From contig NZ_FOXH01000002.1 in assembly GCF_900115665.1 (NCBI RefSeq), forward strand, positions 265,670 through 329,669: a DNA stretch of 64,000 nt, written 5' to 3'. Below, in pieces: positions 25,528-34,656 of the stretch (its first letter is position 1; each line of letters starts with the position of its first letter). Source of the stretch: Pseudarcicella hirudinis (GTDB lineage Bacteria; Bacteroidota; Bacteroidia; Cytophagales; Spirosomataceae). The notes under the pieces are model-generated. The model had not been told where the DNA came from, ran no database searches, and was given only the letters and a program-made list of their open reading frames with translations. The position numbers and the translations under genes were made by a program.

Positions 25528-25629
25528 GAAGGATTTAAGTAGTTGAATATCAGTATTTTTTGAACGAAATGAAGGGTTTTTGACAAGATTTTATGAAAAG
25601 ACGCAGTCCATTTCGTCAAGATTCATGAA

Positions 25630-27291
25630 TCATCGTACTTTTTGAGCCTGAACCAGGAATAACTCTGTTGCAATTTTAAGCTCTTTTGCCCCGTCTTTTT
25701 TGAAGGTTTTGCTCTGCCATTCTTTTTTCGGAACAATTACTTCATAAGAATTTAAATCATATCCGGCTTTAATCGGGAAAGCGAAATCAGGACTTTCTCC
25801 TGTCCAGCGGTAACGAAGTTCTGTTTCTGAACCCTTGTCAATCAATTCATATTCAACATTCGGAATGATATTGGTTCTTAAATAAAGGTTAAAATACGGA
25901 CTAAGATTAAGCCCTGTTTTTGAACTCAGGAAACTGATAATCTGTTCGGTAGTGACATTTGAACGTTTGTATTTTTCTGTCAGAGCTTTCAGGGCTTCGA
26001 ACCAGATTTTGTCGTTATTGACAATATTTCTGATGGTATGCAGCATCCAGGTTCCTTTAAAATAAATATCAGAATCTGGATTTGAATAATTAACACCCAT
26101 CGGTCCGATTAAAGGCACTTTATTCTTCATTAACTTTCTTTGTCCCAGTATATACTCGATGGATTTCTCATAACCTTGCAGACACTCCACATAAAGTGTT
26201 TCCATATAAGTGGTAAAAGACTCATGAATCCACATTTCAGCGTGGTCATTACAGCTTAATGAATTACCGAAATATTCATGTCCGGATTCATGGATAATGA
26301 TGAAATCGAAGCCAAAAGCATTGTTTTTGTAATTGTTTCCATAAGCAACGGCACTTTGGTGTTCCATTCCCCAGTAAGGTGTTTCAACCAAAGCATAACC
26401 GTCATTCCAGAAAGGATATTTTCCGAAGTATTTCTCATAACAGGCTAACATGGGTTTTACCTGCTGGAATTGTTTTTGTGCTTTTTCAAGATTGGCCTTT
26501 AACACATAATAATCAAGATCAAGTTTACTACCGTCTGAGGCAATATATTCATCTTTAAAATTTGCGTAATCAGCAATGTTTAACGAAACATTGTAGTTGT
26601 TAATAGGATAACTTACAAACCATTCGAATTGCGTGAAATCTCTTTCTGTAGCCGTATCTTGGTTTTTTTTCTCTTTTGTTTCGGTGAAATCCTTTTGATG
26701 CCGCAGGTTTCCGTTGGCCACGCAAATCAGACCTTTCGGAACGGAACAGGTAATTTTCATAGAATCCGGTTCATCAGAAAGATGATCCTTGTTTGGCCAC
26801 CAAAGACTTGCACCGATTCCTTCACAGGAAACAGTTACCCAATCTTTGTTATCACGATCTTTTCTCCAGGTAAAGCCACCATCCCAGGGTGGATTTTTAG
26901 CAATGGTTGGTTTTCCTCTGTAGTCAATTCTGATGGCATATTTTTTCCCGGAAATCTGTGGTTTTTCGAAATTGATAAATACCGCATCACCATCTCTGAA
27001 ATAATTCAGTTGTTTACCATTTTGTGAAATTCGGGTAATCTCCATGCCAGCAAACAGGTCAACCTGCATTTTTCTGAAGGTCTGGGTTGCCGTAAAATGA
27101 ATGGTATTAGATCCGCTGATACTTTGATTGCTGGGGGTAACTTTTAGATTCAAATCGTAAAAAGTTACATCGTAACAGCTCCGGAATGAAGAAAGTGTAC
27201 CTCTCAGAGAGTCTGCATGGGTAAAGTTTTGTGCATAGAGGGCGTTTACAGTCAGAAAGACTATACAGGCAGTTTTTAAGAATAGCTTCAT
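25630..27291 (-). CDS. Secreted M1-family metallopeptidase
   Basis: A 553-residue aminopeptidase-type protein with signal peptide (MKLFLKTACIVFLTVNALYAQ). It has the N-terminal beta-saddle of M1 enzymes (VTFYDLNLKVTPSNQSISGS), the gluzincin zinc motif HESGH at about 333-337 with the downstream Glu ligand in WIHESFTTYME (about 356), and the substrate-recognition segment before it. The usual GAMEN exopeptidase motif appears as WGMEH (about 305). The M1 C-terminal helical domain is short. Likely periplasmic peptide degradation. It is a single gene, facing purQ's 5' side. Confidence 0.9.
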   Translation of the reverse strand: MKLFLKTACIVFLTVNALYAQNFTHADSLRGTLSSFRSCYDVTFYDLNLKVTPSNQSISGSNTIHFTATQTFRKMQVDLFAGMEITRISQNGKQLNYFRDGDAVFINFEKPQISGKKYAIRIDYRGKPTIAKNPPWDGGFTWRKDRDNKDWVTVSCEGIGASLWWPNKDHLSDEPDSMKITCSVPKGLICVANGNLRHQKDFTETKEKKNQDTATERDFTQFEWFVSYPINNYNVSLNIADYANFKDEYIASDGSKLDLDYYVLKANLEKAQKQFQQVKPMLACYEKYFGKYPFWNDGYALVETPYWGMEHQSAVAYGNNYKNNAFGFDFIIIHESGHEYFGNSLSCNDHAEMWIHESFTTYMETLYVECLQGYEKSIEYILGQRKLMKNKVPLIGPMGVNYSNPDSDIYFKGTWMLHTIRNIVNNDKIWFEALKALTEKYKRSNVTTEQIISFLSSKTGLNLSPYFNLYLRTNIIPNVEYELIDKGSETELRYRWTGESPDFAFPIKAGYDLNSYEVIVPKKEWQSKTFKKDGAKELKIATELFLVQAQKVR

Positions 27292-27396
27292 TTAGTTGAT
27301 GTTGTAATTTTTACGAAGCTACAAAAAAGGTGTTATTTATTAATTAGATTCTGAAATTTTTAGGATTTTAATACCAAATTCAATTTGCTGAAAAGA

Positions 27397-27435
27397 GAAA
27401 CGGGGGATATAAAATCCTGATTTCGTTTCATTTTT
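27397..27435. terminator. Weak hairpin between response regulator and M1 peptidase genes
   Basis: GAAACG (27397-27402) pairs with CGTTTC (27424-27429) around an inner GGAT/ATCC stem, followed on the plus strand by ATTTTTT. The plus-strand T run has no plus-strand gene to serve; as a terminator of the leftward response-regulator gene it is weak. Confidence 0.35.
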
Positions 27436-27450
27436 TAAAAGATCTATCCG

Positions 27451-28098
27451 CTAAAGAACAACAATCCCTAATTTGATGGCTTCAATGGCAACTCCCACTC
27501 TGGACTTTACATTTAATTTCTGGAAAACCTGCTCTCTGTAACCATCAATTGTTCTCGGACTTACACACATTTTCTCAGCGATTTCAGCGTAGGTAAGGTC
27601 TGTACAGGCCCAGCGAATAAATTCCTTTTCTCTTTCATTCAATCCTAATGCCTCGACAGGATCAATGAATTTTTCCGGATTCAGGCTTTTGATTAGTTTG
27701 TCGGTGACATGTTCGGTATAATAGAACCCTTTTTTTACGATAGAATCCAGCGCTTCTTTTAATTCTGCAGGTTTGCAGCCTTTCAACAGATAACCGCGGG
27801 CTCCGTTGCGAAGCATGCCGACAATAGCTTCTTCTTTATCGTACATGGAGAGTGCAAGAACTTTTACTTCAGGATAGTTATTTTTGAGCCAGAGTGCGGT
27901 TTCATAACCATCCATTTCCGGCATATTGATGTCAAGCAACACAATATCCGGAATCATTTTCATTTTGAAATGACGGATAAGTTCTTTTCCGTTTGCAACT
28001 TCGTACATTACTTCAAAGTCATCAAGTTTCTGAATAAGTCCTGAAATTGCTTTGGCTACAAGCTGATGGTCATCAGCGATTACGATTGAATGTTTCAT
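27451..28098 (-). CDS. NarL/FixJ-family response regulator
   Basis: 215 residues. The receiver domain (about 1-120) has acidic pocket Asp9/Asp10, phospho-acceptor Asp56 in VLLDINMPEMDGYE, and the conserved Lys in LLKGCKP (about 108). The C-terminal LuxR-type helix-turn-helix runs from about 150 to 212 (LNEREKEFIRWACT, then EIAEKMCVSPRTIDGYREQ). It follows the histidine kinase gene by 68 bp and is surely its partner. Targets are unknown; the divergent LytTR-module control region upstream of the operon is a reasonable place to look for its binding sites. Confidence 0.93.
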   Translation of the reverse strand: MKHSIVIADDHQLVAKAISGLIQKLDDFEVMYEVANGKELIRHFKMKMIPDIVLLDINMPEMDGYETALWLKNNYPEVKVLALSMYDKEEAIVGMLRNGARGYLLKGCKPAELKEALDSIVKKGFYYTEHVTDKLIKSLNPEKFIDPVEALGLNEREKEFIRWACTDLTYAEIAEKMCVSPRTIDGYREQVFQKLNVKSRVGVAIEAIKLGIVVL

Positions 28099-28166
28099 AG
28101 GTTTATTGATGAAGGATACAAAGCAGGATATTAAGGCGGGTCAGCGGGTAAATTTAGTCAATGTAA

Positions 28167-29000
28167 TCAGGAAATGGAATTTTGTTCCTTATTTTCTATT
28201 AATCGGTTAATATGCAGATTGATGGTGGTTCCTTTTCCGATTTTTGAAACAAGCTCGCAGTTCCCTCCGATTAACTCAATTCGTCTGGAAATGTTTCGTA
28301 ATCCGGATCCGCTTTGGTCAAGATCGGCATTTTTAATGACAGAGATGTCGAAACCTATTCCGTCATCTGAAACCGTGACAGAGAAGTTTTCTGGAGAATA
28401 TTCGAGGTGTACATTCAAATGCTGAGCCTGAGAATGTTTGAGGGCATTATTCAATATTTCCTGTATAATTCTGAAAAGAATAATCTCCCGTTCTCTTTCG
28501 AGCGTATATCTGTTTCCGTTAACCGTGATTTCTGTTTCAAACTTTTTGGTTTTTCGGATGCGTTGCAGTTCATGAGAAATGCTTTCTTCCAGTCCGAAAT
28601 CCTGAACAATATTGCCGTCGAGGCTTTTACTCAAAGCACGCAAAGCATTGATAGACTGGTCAACCACTTCGTTGGTCTGAAGGATATAATTGAGAATTTC
28701 AGCATCTCCGACAGACTCTTCCAGCACATTCAGATTGATGCGGGCGACGGATAAAAGCTGTCCGATATTGTCGTGTAATTCCCTGCCGACATGCTGCAAA
28801 GTCTGATGCTGCATTTCCAGTTGGGATTTAAGAATTTCCTGCTCGTAGGAGGTTTGGAGGGATTGTTTTTCACGTAAAAAATCTGTTTTCTTTTTTTGAA
28901 ATATAAGAGAATATATAACTATGAATGTTACCAGGAATAATAATACACCTGTAGCAACAAGAAAAGTTATTAGCAATTCATTTACATTGTCAGACTTCAT
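28167..29000 (-). CDS. HisKA_3-type sensor histidine kinase
   Basis: 277 residues: one N-terminal membrane helix (about 9-34), a coiled-coil-like linker, the DHp domain with phospho-acceptor His76 in RELHDNIGQLL, and a HATPase domain with N-box EILNNALKHS (about 183-192) and G-boxes DDGIGFD and GSGLRNI. There is no sensory domain of its own. It overlaps the upstream multi-membrane-helix gene by 11 bp, suggesting that protein is a co-translated membrane partner or sensor. NarX/DesK-like kinases of this layout pair with NarL-type regulators, as found here. Confidence 0.93.
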   Translation of the reverse strand: MKSDNVNELLITFLVATGVLLFLVTFIVIYSLIFQKKKTDFLREKQSLQTSYEQEILKSQLEMQHQTLQHVGRELHDNIGQLLSVARINLNVLEESVGDAEILNYILQTNEVVDQSINALRALSKSLDGNIVQDFGLEESISHELQRIRKTKKFETEITVNGNRYTLEREREIILFRIIQEILNNALKHSQAQHLNVHLEYSPENFSVTVSDDGIGFDISVIKNADLDQSGSGLRNISRRIELIGGNCELVSKIGKGTTINLHINRLIENKEQNSIS

Positions 29001-29622
29001 CTAAACTTTTTTGAGAGCAAAGAAATGAAATAGTGAAAAATAAGTAAAGTGAGTAATTTGAAATAAATCTGATGCTTCTGAACAGAAATCCTACCTCTGG
29101 AAATTTAAGGGCAATTAAGTTATAGGTACCAAGTATAAACAGATTTATGATATTGAAAAACATAAATCCAACACTTATCCAAAATAAAGGATAATTTGTG
29201 AAGTTGTAATGCGTTTTTTCCAATATCAGTAAATAAAGATACCATAGCGAAAATATAATGGTAAGAAGTCCACTTATTACAAATGAGATTGAGTTGAAAT
29301 CTGTATTGAAATATTGAATATTAATACTATTGAAACAGGCAAATGAGATAAATATAATCATCAGCACTAGAATAATTTTATTCTTAATTTCATTATAATA
29401 AAGAGCACTTATTAATGCAAATTCTATGGGGCTGAAGATATGATATACAATTATATTGTTTCTGGCTGAAAATTTTAGATACGTAGCAACGCTCTCGCTT
29501 AAAATTGTCAAAGCTAATAGAAGCAACAGAATTCTGCTGCTTCTATTTAGACTTTTAATTCGGGTAAATCCTATTATTAATCCAATGATTAAAATAGAAA
29601 AATATATATAGTAGTATGTCAT
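28990..29622 (-). CDS. Multi-pass membrane protein of the two-component operon
   Basis: 210 residues with about six or seven hydrophobic helices (for example YYYIYFSILIIGLIIGF and ILVLMIIFISFACF), few charged residues and no recognised motif. It overlaps the histidine kinase gene by 11 bp and begins one base after the lipoprotein gene ends, so the three are translationally linked. A sensor or signal-transfer role for the short kinase is inferred from this context alone. The gene is more AT-rich than the housekeeping genes nearby. Confidence 0.75.
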   Translation of the reverse strand: MTYYYIYFSILIIGLIIGFTRIKSLNRSSRILLLLLALTILSESVATYLKFSARNNIIVYHIFSPIEFALISALYYNEIKNKIILVLMIIFISFACFNSINIQYFNTDFNSISFVISGLLTIIFSLWYLYLLILEKTHYNFTNYPLFWISVGFMFFNIINLFILGTYNLIALKFPEVGFLFRSIRFISNYSLYLFFTISFLCSQKSLDEV

Positions 29623-29623
29623 C

Positions 29624-30202
29624 TTAAAAGGAGTTTTGTGCGCAAGTTGGCAGACAAGGATCTACGTACTCATAAATTTCATCATTTGCAGCAGAACCAG
29701 CGGTACTTCTAAGAACATGGTTGCTTTTTCCAAAAATTAAACTACTCCATTTCCCGTTAAAAGCAGAACCTAGAAAAATTAGAGTTGGGTGGTTAGTTTT
29801 GGGTTGTATTCCTATATATATTCTTATTGTATCACATGTAGCGTACGGTTGAGTAATAATACGTTTTATTTGGGATACAGGTATTGCCCATCCTTTTAAA
29901 TTTTTATTCCAGCTGACTAAATGGTTACCGGATCCTGGGGCAGTCTCCGGGGACATTATTAATGTTTTCATAAATTCATTATGCATATTCGCTGCCTGTG
30001 AAGAATCAATGTTTAAACCTAGATCACCTAGAGTTCCTTCTTTCCTTTTAAAAGAAACATTATAGACCCGATTTTTCAGGTATTTCTGAGAAATCTTTAA
30101 AGAGTCCTCTGAAGATAGAGCTTTTGACCAAGGGTTCCAAATGTTACAGCTCCATAAGCATAGTAACAAAAGCAGGGGAAGTAATAAAAGTATTTTTTTC
30201 AT
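29624..30202 (-). CDS. Lipoprotein heading the two-component operon
   Basis: A 192-residue lipoprotein with a strongly hydrophobic signal and lipobox LCLWSC (Cys19). The mature part contains SSEDSLKISQKYLKNRVYNV and several aromatic-rich strands (KGWAIPVSQIKRI, TIRIYIGIQP) and ends in Cys-containing VDPCLPTCAQNSF. I do not recognise the family. It is first of four tightly packed leftward genes (lipoprotein, multi-TM protein, kinase, regulator) and so may deliver an envelope signal to the kinase; that is inference. Confidence 0.75.
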   Translation of the reverse strand: MKKILLLLPLLLLLCLWSCNIWNPWSKALSSEDSLKISQKYLKNRVYNVSFKRKEGTLGDLGLNIDSSQAANMHNEFMKTLIMSPETAPGSGNHLVSWNKNLKGWAIPVSQIKRIITQPYATCDTIRIYIGIQPKTNHPTLIFLGSAFNGKWSSLIFGKSNHVLRSTAGSAANDEIYEYVDPCLPTCAQNSF

Positions 30203-30508
30203 GATATTGATAGTTTAAATAGTGAAACGGAAAAATTATCGGGTTGAAACTAGTGTTCTGCCAACTCACATCATATAGGCGCTACCGTAATTTTATTTTA
30301 CGGTTCAGAATCGGCTTTTCAGGGATTTTTTATGGGATTTGTACGATTTGAAAAGGGGAAAAATACGGTATGAAATACGGGTATTTTCACCTTGAAGCGT
30401 ATATGTTTTTTTTGTGAAATTTGTCATGAAAAATATGGAGTATTAGTTTATTTTTCTATAAATTACTCCGTATTTCTACTTCCTTTATAACCCTAAACAG
30501 TTGATTAT
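30203..30508. promoter_or_regulatory. Repeat-rich control region between the two-component operon and the LytTR module
   Basis: 306 bp between divergent genes. It contains four copies of AAATAyGG: 30361-30368 and 30373-30380 as direct repeats 12 bp apart, 30431-30438, and an inverted copy at 30468-30475. The last two form a 12-bp inverted repeat (30431-30442 and 30464-30475, 11 of 12 complementary). A second inverted repeat, ACCGTAA-N7-TTACGGT, lies at 30284-30304. LytTR proteins bind pairs of short direct repeats, so autoregulation is plausible. No coding frame is present. Confidence 0.6.
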
Positions 30509-30862
30509 ATGATAGCTAACACCCTACCAATCTCTAAAGAAATTTTACAGAACAGAGCGTTTTTCAGGATTAAAAAAAGGAAAATTCCACTGGAAGACAT
30601 TGTTTTACTGGAAGCCGACATCAACTACACACATGTGCACCTTATTAACGGAGGACGAATCATCGTCACGCAAACGCTAAAGAACTTCGAAACACTATTA
30701 TGTGACCAGCAATTCATCAGAGTACACAAGGGGTATATTATCAACCGTCAGCATGTAAGCACATATGATCTGAGGAAAAAATGTGTTTTCCTGACCAATA
30801 ACCTCATGGCCTGTGTGTCGAGAAGAAAACGGGCTGAGTTTGTGGGGAGATTAATCAGATAA
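30509..30862 (+). CDS. Stand-alone LytTR DNA-binding regulator
   Basis: 117 residues, consisting almost entirely of a LytTR domain: RKIPLEDIVLLEADINYTHV (about 24-43), TLKNFETLL, FIRVHKGYIINRQHV (about 72-86) and a basic C-terminus SRRKRAEFVG. There is no receiver domain, so it is not a classical two-component output. The following small membrane-protein gene begins 42 bp downstream. Upstream lies a cluster of short repeats that could be its own operator. Similar lone LytTR regulators often control adjacent genes. Confidence 0.9.
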   Translation: MIANTLPISKEILQNRAFFRIKKRKIPLEDIVLLEADINYTHVHLINGGRIIVTQTLKNFETLLCDQQFIRVHKGYIINRQHVSTYDLRKKCVFLTNNLMACVSRRKRAEFVGRLIR

Positions 30863-30904
30863 TTCTTATTTATAAATTTTAAAAACATCTAAACATTTAC
30901 CACT

Positions 30905-31288
30905 ATGATTAATTTGGAAATACTTATTTCAACACCGGATGTAATTAATAACATTGTAGCCGGAGGACTTCTTGGAATTTTAGGTCAGGGAATCAGAGTA
31001 ATTGTAGGACTGAAAAAGGCAAATGATGCCGCACAAAGTACTGCACAGGCTCAAAGCCTGGCCGGAGATAAAACAGCCTCAAGCAGACAGGTTTTCAACG
31101 ATAATTTTGATACAAAGCGGTTTGTACTGTCTCTTTTCATTGGTTTTGTGGCAGGGGCTCTGGCCATTATGTTTTCTGTTACAGGTTCTCAGTTAAACCA
31201 GCAGGCAATACTTACCACTTTAGCTGCAGGTTATGCCGGAACTGACTTTATAGAAGGGCTTTTGAATAAGTATGTGAATGGGAAATAG
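30905..31288 (+). CDS. Small membrane protein, holin-like
   Basis: 127 residues. A short Gly-rich hydrophobic N-terminal segment (about 12-34), a charged Ala/Gln-rich middle (KKANDAAQSTAQAQSLAGDK), then two close hydrophobic segments (about 75-92 and 100-114) with the ending TLAAGYAGTDFIEGLLNKY. The size and layout recall phage holins and holin-like proteins, and the Gly-Thr-Asp-x-Ile-Glu ending is reminiscent of some of them, but no family match is claimed. It follows the LytTR regulator by 42 bp and precedes the AT-rich outer-membrane gene by 57 bp, so the genes likely form a unit. Confidence 0.65.
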   Translation: MINLEILISTPDVINNIVAGGLLGILGQGIRVIVGLKKANDAAQSTAQAQSLAGDKTASSRQVFNDNFDTKRFVLSLFIGFVAGALAIMFSVTGSQLNQQAILTTLAAGYAGTDFIEGLLNKYVNGK

Positions 31289-31345
31289 CTGTTTACAGAT
31301 TCTTTCTTTAACAACCTACCGATCAAGTTTTAAACAATAATTATT

Positions 31346-32935
31346 ATGAAAAGATATGTACTTTTTTCTGTAGTGCTGCACTGCGGGTACTTAGGTTTTG
31401 GGCAAAATCTTAAAAAAGATGGTAGTTTCCTTTCTCGACAATTACATAATCTATGTTATTGCGATACAACAAATACGTGCAAAGATGAATCCTTCAAGGA
31501 TACAACTTTAAATCTATTTACAAGGGGTAAATTTATCTCACTTTCTTCTTTTAATAAGCTCATTAGGAGAGATTTAACCTTAATAACGTTAAACGAAGAA
31601 GGGCTGCCCTCACTAGGGAATTATGCAAGTGTAAAATATTCAGAAAATGACTCAAGACTTGCTTTAAGTACTTCATTCTTTAATATTTTCAAGAAAAGAC
31701 CTTCAGAAAACTTGACTCGAAATGTTTTAACTATTGGTATTAATGCAAGTGTTCAAGATAATATTTCTTCTTTATTTTCTAATTCTAGAATTAATAATAA
31801 AACAGAACTTACACTGAAGTTTTCTTTGATAAATAAGAGTACACGCTACAAATACTTGTTGAAGGATTGTGGATACTTAGCTTTCAAAAGACAATACCTT
31901 GCAATGGCCTATGATACAGAAACAGATCTGAGAAAAAATGATACTATTGCTTTTAAAAGTCAGATTCGACTCTTAGGAGAAGAGCGAAAAAAAATAGAAG
32001 ATAAAATTAATGAATACGAATTACTATTGAAAGTTAAAGAATTACATTCCTTGCCTAAGGATTCTGAAAAAATACGAGGAAAGATTGATAGTTTAAAAAT
32101 CGAGGAATTAATACTTGTAAAGAAGATAATTGAAAAGAGATTGAAAGGACCGGATATTATTCCGGATCAGAAATTTATGGAAGCTTATGAAAAGAGATTG
32201 TATGAATTGGAGACTAAAGACATTAAGTGGGATAAATTTAGAATTAGTTGGCTAGATTTAATTATGAACTTCTCGGGAGAAACTTATCAAATTTATGATA
32301 AGAAGTTACCTCTTGTTCCAAAAGACAGCCAAATTGTTTCAACTCCTTTTCAACGATTTTCAATTGGTATTTCTTATAATAATTTCTTTTCAAAGCCATC
32401 AAGTCTTTTTTTGAAAAATGGCTTTTTATTGAAAATTGGATATAAGATAGAAAACGACAATAATTTATCTCAAGCTAAAACTAAAGAAATCGTAACTACC
32501 GAAACTCAAAGATTAGGGACATTACCATATGATACATTAAAAAGAGAGATAATCAGTAGATCTAATGTTTTTACAAAAGCACTTGAAAAAAATTATGCTC
32601 ATGTATTAAATGTTCAAGCTACCAGGTATTTTAATGAGAGTAAAAAAAATGCCTTATCGATCTATTATGAATCGAGATTCCAATTCAATAATTTATCGTT
32701 TGATGGGTTTTATAAAATTGAAGGAAAGCCTGTAATGAATTTTGGATTAGGATATTTTTTCGCTATCCAAAAGAAAGAGGACCTGTCAAGCTTAATAAAT
32801 CTTGAGTTATATCTTAAGTTCAACGATATTCTAAACTCGCAATTAGATAAAATTAACCGGAATTTCTACCAAAGAAATGAAATAGGTTTGAAAATAGGAT
32901 TACCGTTTAACAGTTTATTCATTAATCAACAATAA
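31346..32935 (+). CDS. AT-rich putative outer-membrane barrel protein with central coiled coil
   Basis: 529 residues with a signal peptide (cleavage after about FGQ, residue 20). The N-terminal third has short Cys-containing (NLCYCDTTNTC) and beta-rich segments, the middle (about 205-300) is strongly charged and helical (RLLGEERKKIEDKINEYELL) and probably coiled-coil, and the C-terminal 200 residues alternate in strand-like fashion (FSIGISYNNFF, FLLKIGYKIEN, MNFGLGYFFAI) and end EIGLKIGLPF, suggesting an outer-membrane barrel. I know no family with this layout. Base composition is clearly more AT-rich than the flanking core genes, hinting at horizontal origin. It lies within the LytTR module. 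Confidence 0.7.
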   Translation: MKRYVLFSVVLHCGYLGFGQNLKKDGSFLSRQLHNLCYCDTTNTCKDESFKDTTLNLFTRGKFISLSSFNKLIRRDLTLITLNEEGLPSLGNYASVKYSENDSRLALSTSFFNIFKKRPSENLTRNVLTIGINASVQDNISSLFSNSRINNKTELTLKFSLINKSTRYKYLLKDCGYLAFKRQYLAMAYDTETDLRKNDTIAFKSQIRLLGEERKKIEDKINEYELLLKVKELHSLPKDSEKIRGKIDSLKIEELILVKKIIEKRLKGPDIIPDQKFMEAYEKRLYELETKDIKWDKFRISWLDLIMNFSGETYQIYDKKLPLVPKDSQIVSTPFQRFSIGISYNNFFSKPSSLFLKNGFLLKIGYKIENDNNLSQAKTKEIVTTETQRLGTLPYDTLKREIISRSNVFTKALEKNYAHVLNVQATRYFNESKKNALSIYYESRFQFNNLSFDGFYKIEGKPVMNFGLGYFFAIQKKEDLSSLINLELYLKFNDILNSQLDKINRNFYQRNEIGLKIGLPFNSLFINQQ

Positions 32936-32948
32936 AAATAAAACCAGC

Positions 32949-33149
32949 ATGAAAAACTTAGTAGAAGCATTTAAAGGGCTAAAGGCAATTACCAGAGGTG
33001 CCGCCTGTTTTTTTGATCCAGCCTTGCAATCATTCCATTGTATAAATGGACTAACAAAAGATGAGGCTGAGCAATTAGCTGCAGCACAAGATGTAGAATT
33101 AAAAGGATGGCAGGCTGGAGAAGTTTGTAGCCGAATAAAATGTACATAG
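32949..33149 (+). CDS. 66-residue Cys-containing small protein of the LytTR module
   Basis: A short protein (MKNLVEAFKGLKAITRG start) with four cysteines at 20, 31, 60 and 65 and no signal peptide or membrane helix. It begins 13 bp after the outer-membrane gene stops, so it belongs to the same unit, and a strong terminator follows. The segment LTKDEAEQLAAAQDVELKGW is helical. It could be a secreted peptide, an effector or a small regulator; none can be chosen from sequence alone. The tight spacing and terminator argue that it is real. Confidence 0.65.
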   Translation: MKNLVEAFKGLKAITRGAACFFDPALQSFHCINGLTKDEAEQLAAAQDVELKGWQAGEVCSRIKCT

Positions 33150-33169
33150 TACAGTAATCAACCAATAAA

Positions 33170-33201
33170 AAACGCCCTCTCAAATCAATGAGAGGGCGTT
33201 T
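33170..33201. terminator. Bidirectional terminator between the LytTR module and ahcY
   Basis: AAACGCCCTCTCA is perfectly mirrored by TGAGAGGGCGTTT around a 6-base loop, with an A run on the left. It separates the 66-residue gene from convergent ahcY. Confidence 0.92.
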
Positions 33202-33219
33202 CTATGAAACCGGAAAATC

Positions 33220-34536
33220 TTAGTAACGATAAGTCTCAGCCTTGTATGGTCCCTCAACTGTTACGCCGATGTATTCTGCCTGCTCCTGATCCAAAACATC
33301 AAGTTTGGCACCGATATGAGCAAGGTGTAATTTCGCTACTTTCTCGTCCAGATGTTTTGGAAGTACATATACTTTTTTCTCGTAATTAGCAGTGTTAGTC
33401 CACAACTCCAACTGAGCCAAAGTCTGGTTACAGAATGAGTTAGACATTACGAATGAAGGGTGACCCATCGCACAACCTAAGTTCACCAAACGTCCTTCTG
33501 CCAATACGATTACTTCTTTTCCTTCAATTTCATACAAATCAACCTGTGGTTTGATCTGTTGTTTTGTTGAACCATAAGCTCCGTTCAACCAGGCCATATC
33601 GATTTCATTATCGAAGTGACCGATGTTACAAACGATAGCTTTATCTTTCATGGTTCTGAAATGACGCTCACGAATGATGTTTACGTTTCCTGTAGCAGTA
33701 ACAAAGATATTTGCACGGGTAGCAGCTTCATCCATTGGCACTACTTCATAACCGTCCATTGCAGCTTGTAATGCACAGATAGGGTCGATTTCAGTTACTA
33801 AAACACGACATCCTGCACCTCTTAAAGAATCAGCAGATCCTTTTCCTACATCACCATAACCTGCAACTACTGCTACTTTTCCGGCAAGCATTAAGTCTGT
33901 AGCACGACGGATCGCATCTACCAATGACTCTTTACAACCGTATTTGTTATCGAATTTAGATTTAGTTACAGAATCGTTAACGTTGATAGCCGGAAGATAC
34001 AAAGTACCGTTTTTCAAACGCTCATACAAACGGTGAACACCCGTAGTAGTTTCTTCAGAAAGTCCTTTGATACCATCGATCAATTCAGGATATACATCAA
34101 AAACCATATTTGTCAAATCACCGCCGTCATCAAGAATCATGTTCAATGGCTGACGCTCTTCACCGAAGAAAAGAGTTTGTTCGATACACCAGTTAAATTC
34201 TTCTTCGTTCATTCCTTTCCAGGCATAAACCGGAATACCTGCTGCTGCAATAGCTGCTGCTGCATGATCCTGTGTAGAGAAGATATTACAGGAAGACCAG
34301 GTAACATCAGCACCCAAAGCCACCAATGTTTCGATCAGCACAGCCGTTTGGATAGTCATGTGTAAACAACCTGCAATACGTGAACCTGCCAAAGGCTGGC
34401 TCGCTCCGTATTCTGCACGAATTGCCATTAAACCAGGCATTTCGGCCTCAGCCAAACGAATTTCTTTACGACCCCATTCTGCAAGGGCGATGTCTTTAAC
34501 TTTGTACGGGATGTACGACTTGGTTTCAGTTGACAT
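33220..34536 (-). CDS. ahcY: Adenosylhomocysteinase
   Basis: NAD-dependent hydrolysis of S-adenosylhomocysteine to adenosine and homocysteine, regenerating the methyl cycle. 438 residues from the ATG at 34534-34536 ([11 protein letters not shown]); an upstream in-frame extension lacks family similarity and was not used. Motifs are [16 protein letters not shown] (about 78-93), [10 protein letters not shown], the NAD fold [20 protein letters not shown] (about 220-239), and the C-terminal [17 protein letters not shown] and PYKAETYRY. Bacteria use either this enzyme or the nucleosidase route; this window also encodes a nucleosidase nearby. A perfect -7 element lies about 120 bp upstream. Confidence 0.97.
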   Translation of the reverse strand: MSTETKSYIPYKVKDIALAEWGRKEIRLAEAEMPGLMAIRAEYGASQPLAGSRIAGCLHMTIQTAVLIETLVALGADVTWSSCNIFSTQDHAAAAIAAAGIPVYAWKGMNEEEFNWCIEQTLFFGEERQPLNMILDDGGDLTNMVFDVYPELIDGIKGLSEETTTGVHRLYERLKNGTLYLPAINVNDSVTKSKFDNKYGCKESLVDAIRRATDLMLAGKVAVVAGYGDVGKGSADSLRGAGCRVLVTEIDPICALQAAMDGYEVVPMDEAATRANIFVTATGNVNIIRERHFRTMKDKAIVCNIGHFDNEIDMAWLNGAYGSTKQQIKPQVDLYEIEGKEVIVLAEGRLVNLGCAMGHPSFVMSNSFCNQTLAQLELWTNTANYEKKVYVLPKHLDEKVAKLHLAHIGAKLDVLDQEQAEYIGVTVEGPYKAETYRY

Positions 34537-34656
34537 GTATTTTTTTATTTTAAAATTTCGAATTGATTGATAATAAGTCGGATAAGAACTTATTTCTGCT
34601 TCCGGGAAAACCATAGGGATTCCAGGGAAATCAGCTAAGACTTTCTAAGAATAAGA

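Noticed and set aside
30905-33149. Prophage remnant, suggested by the holin-like protein
   Set aside because: No endolysin, structural, integrase or terminase gene nearby; the neighbour encodes a signal-peptide, barrel-like protein and a LytTR regulator.
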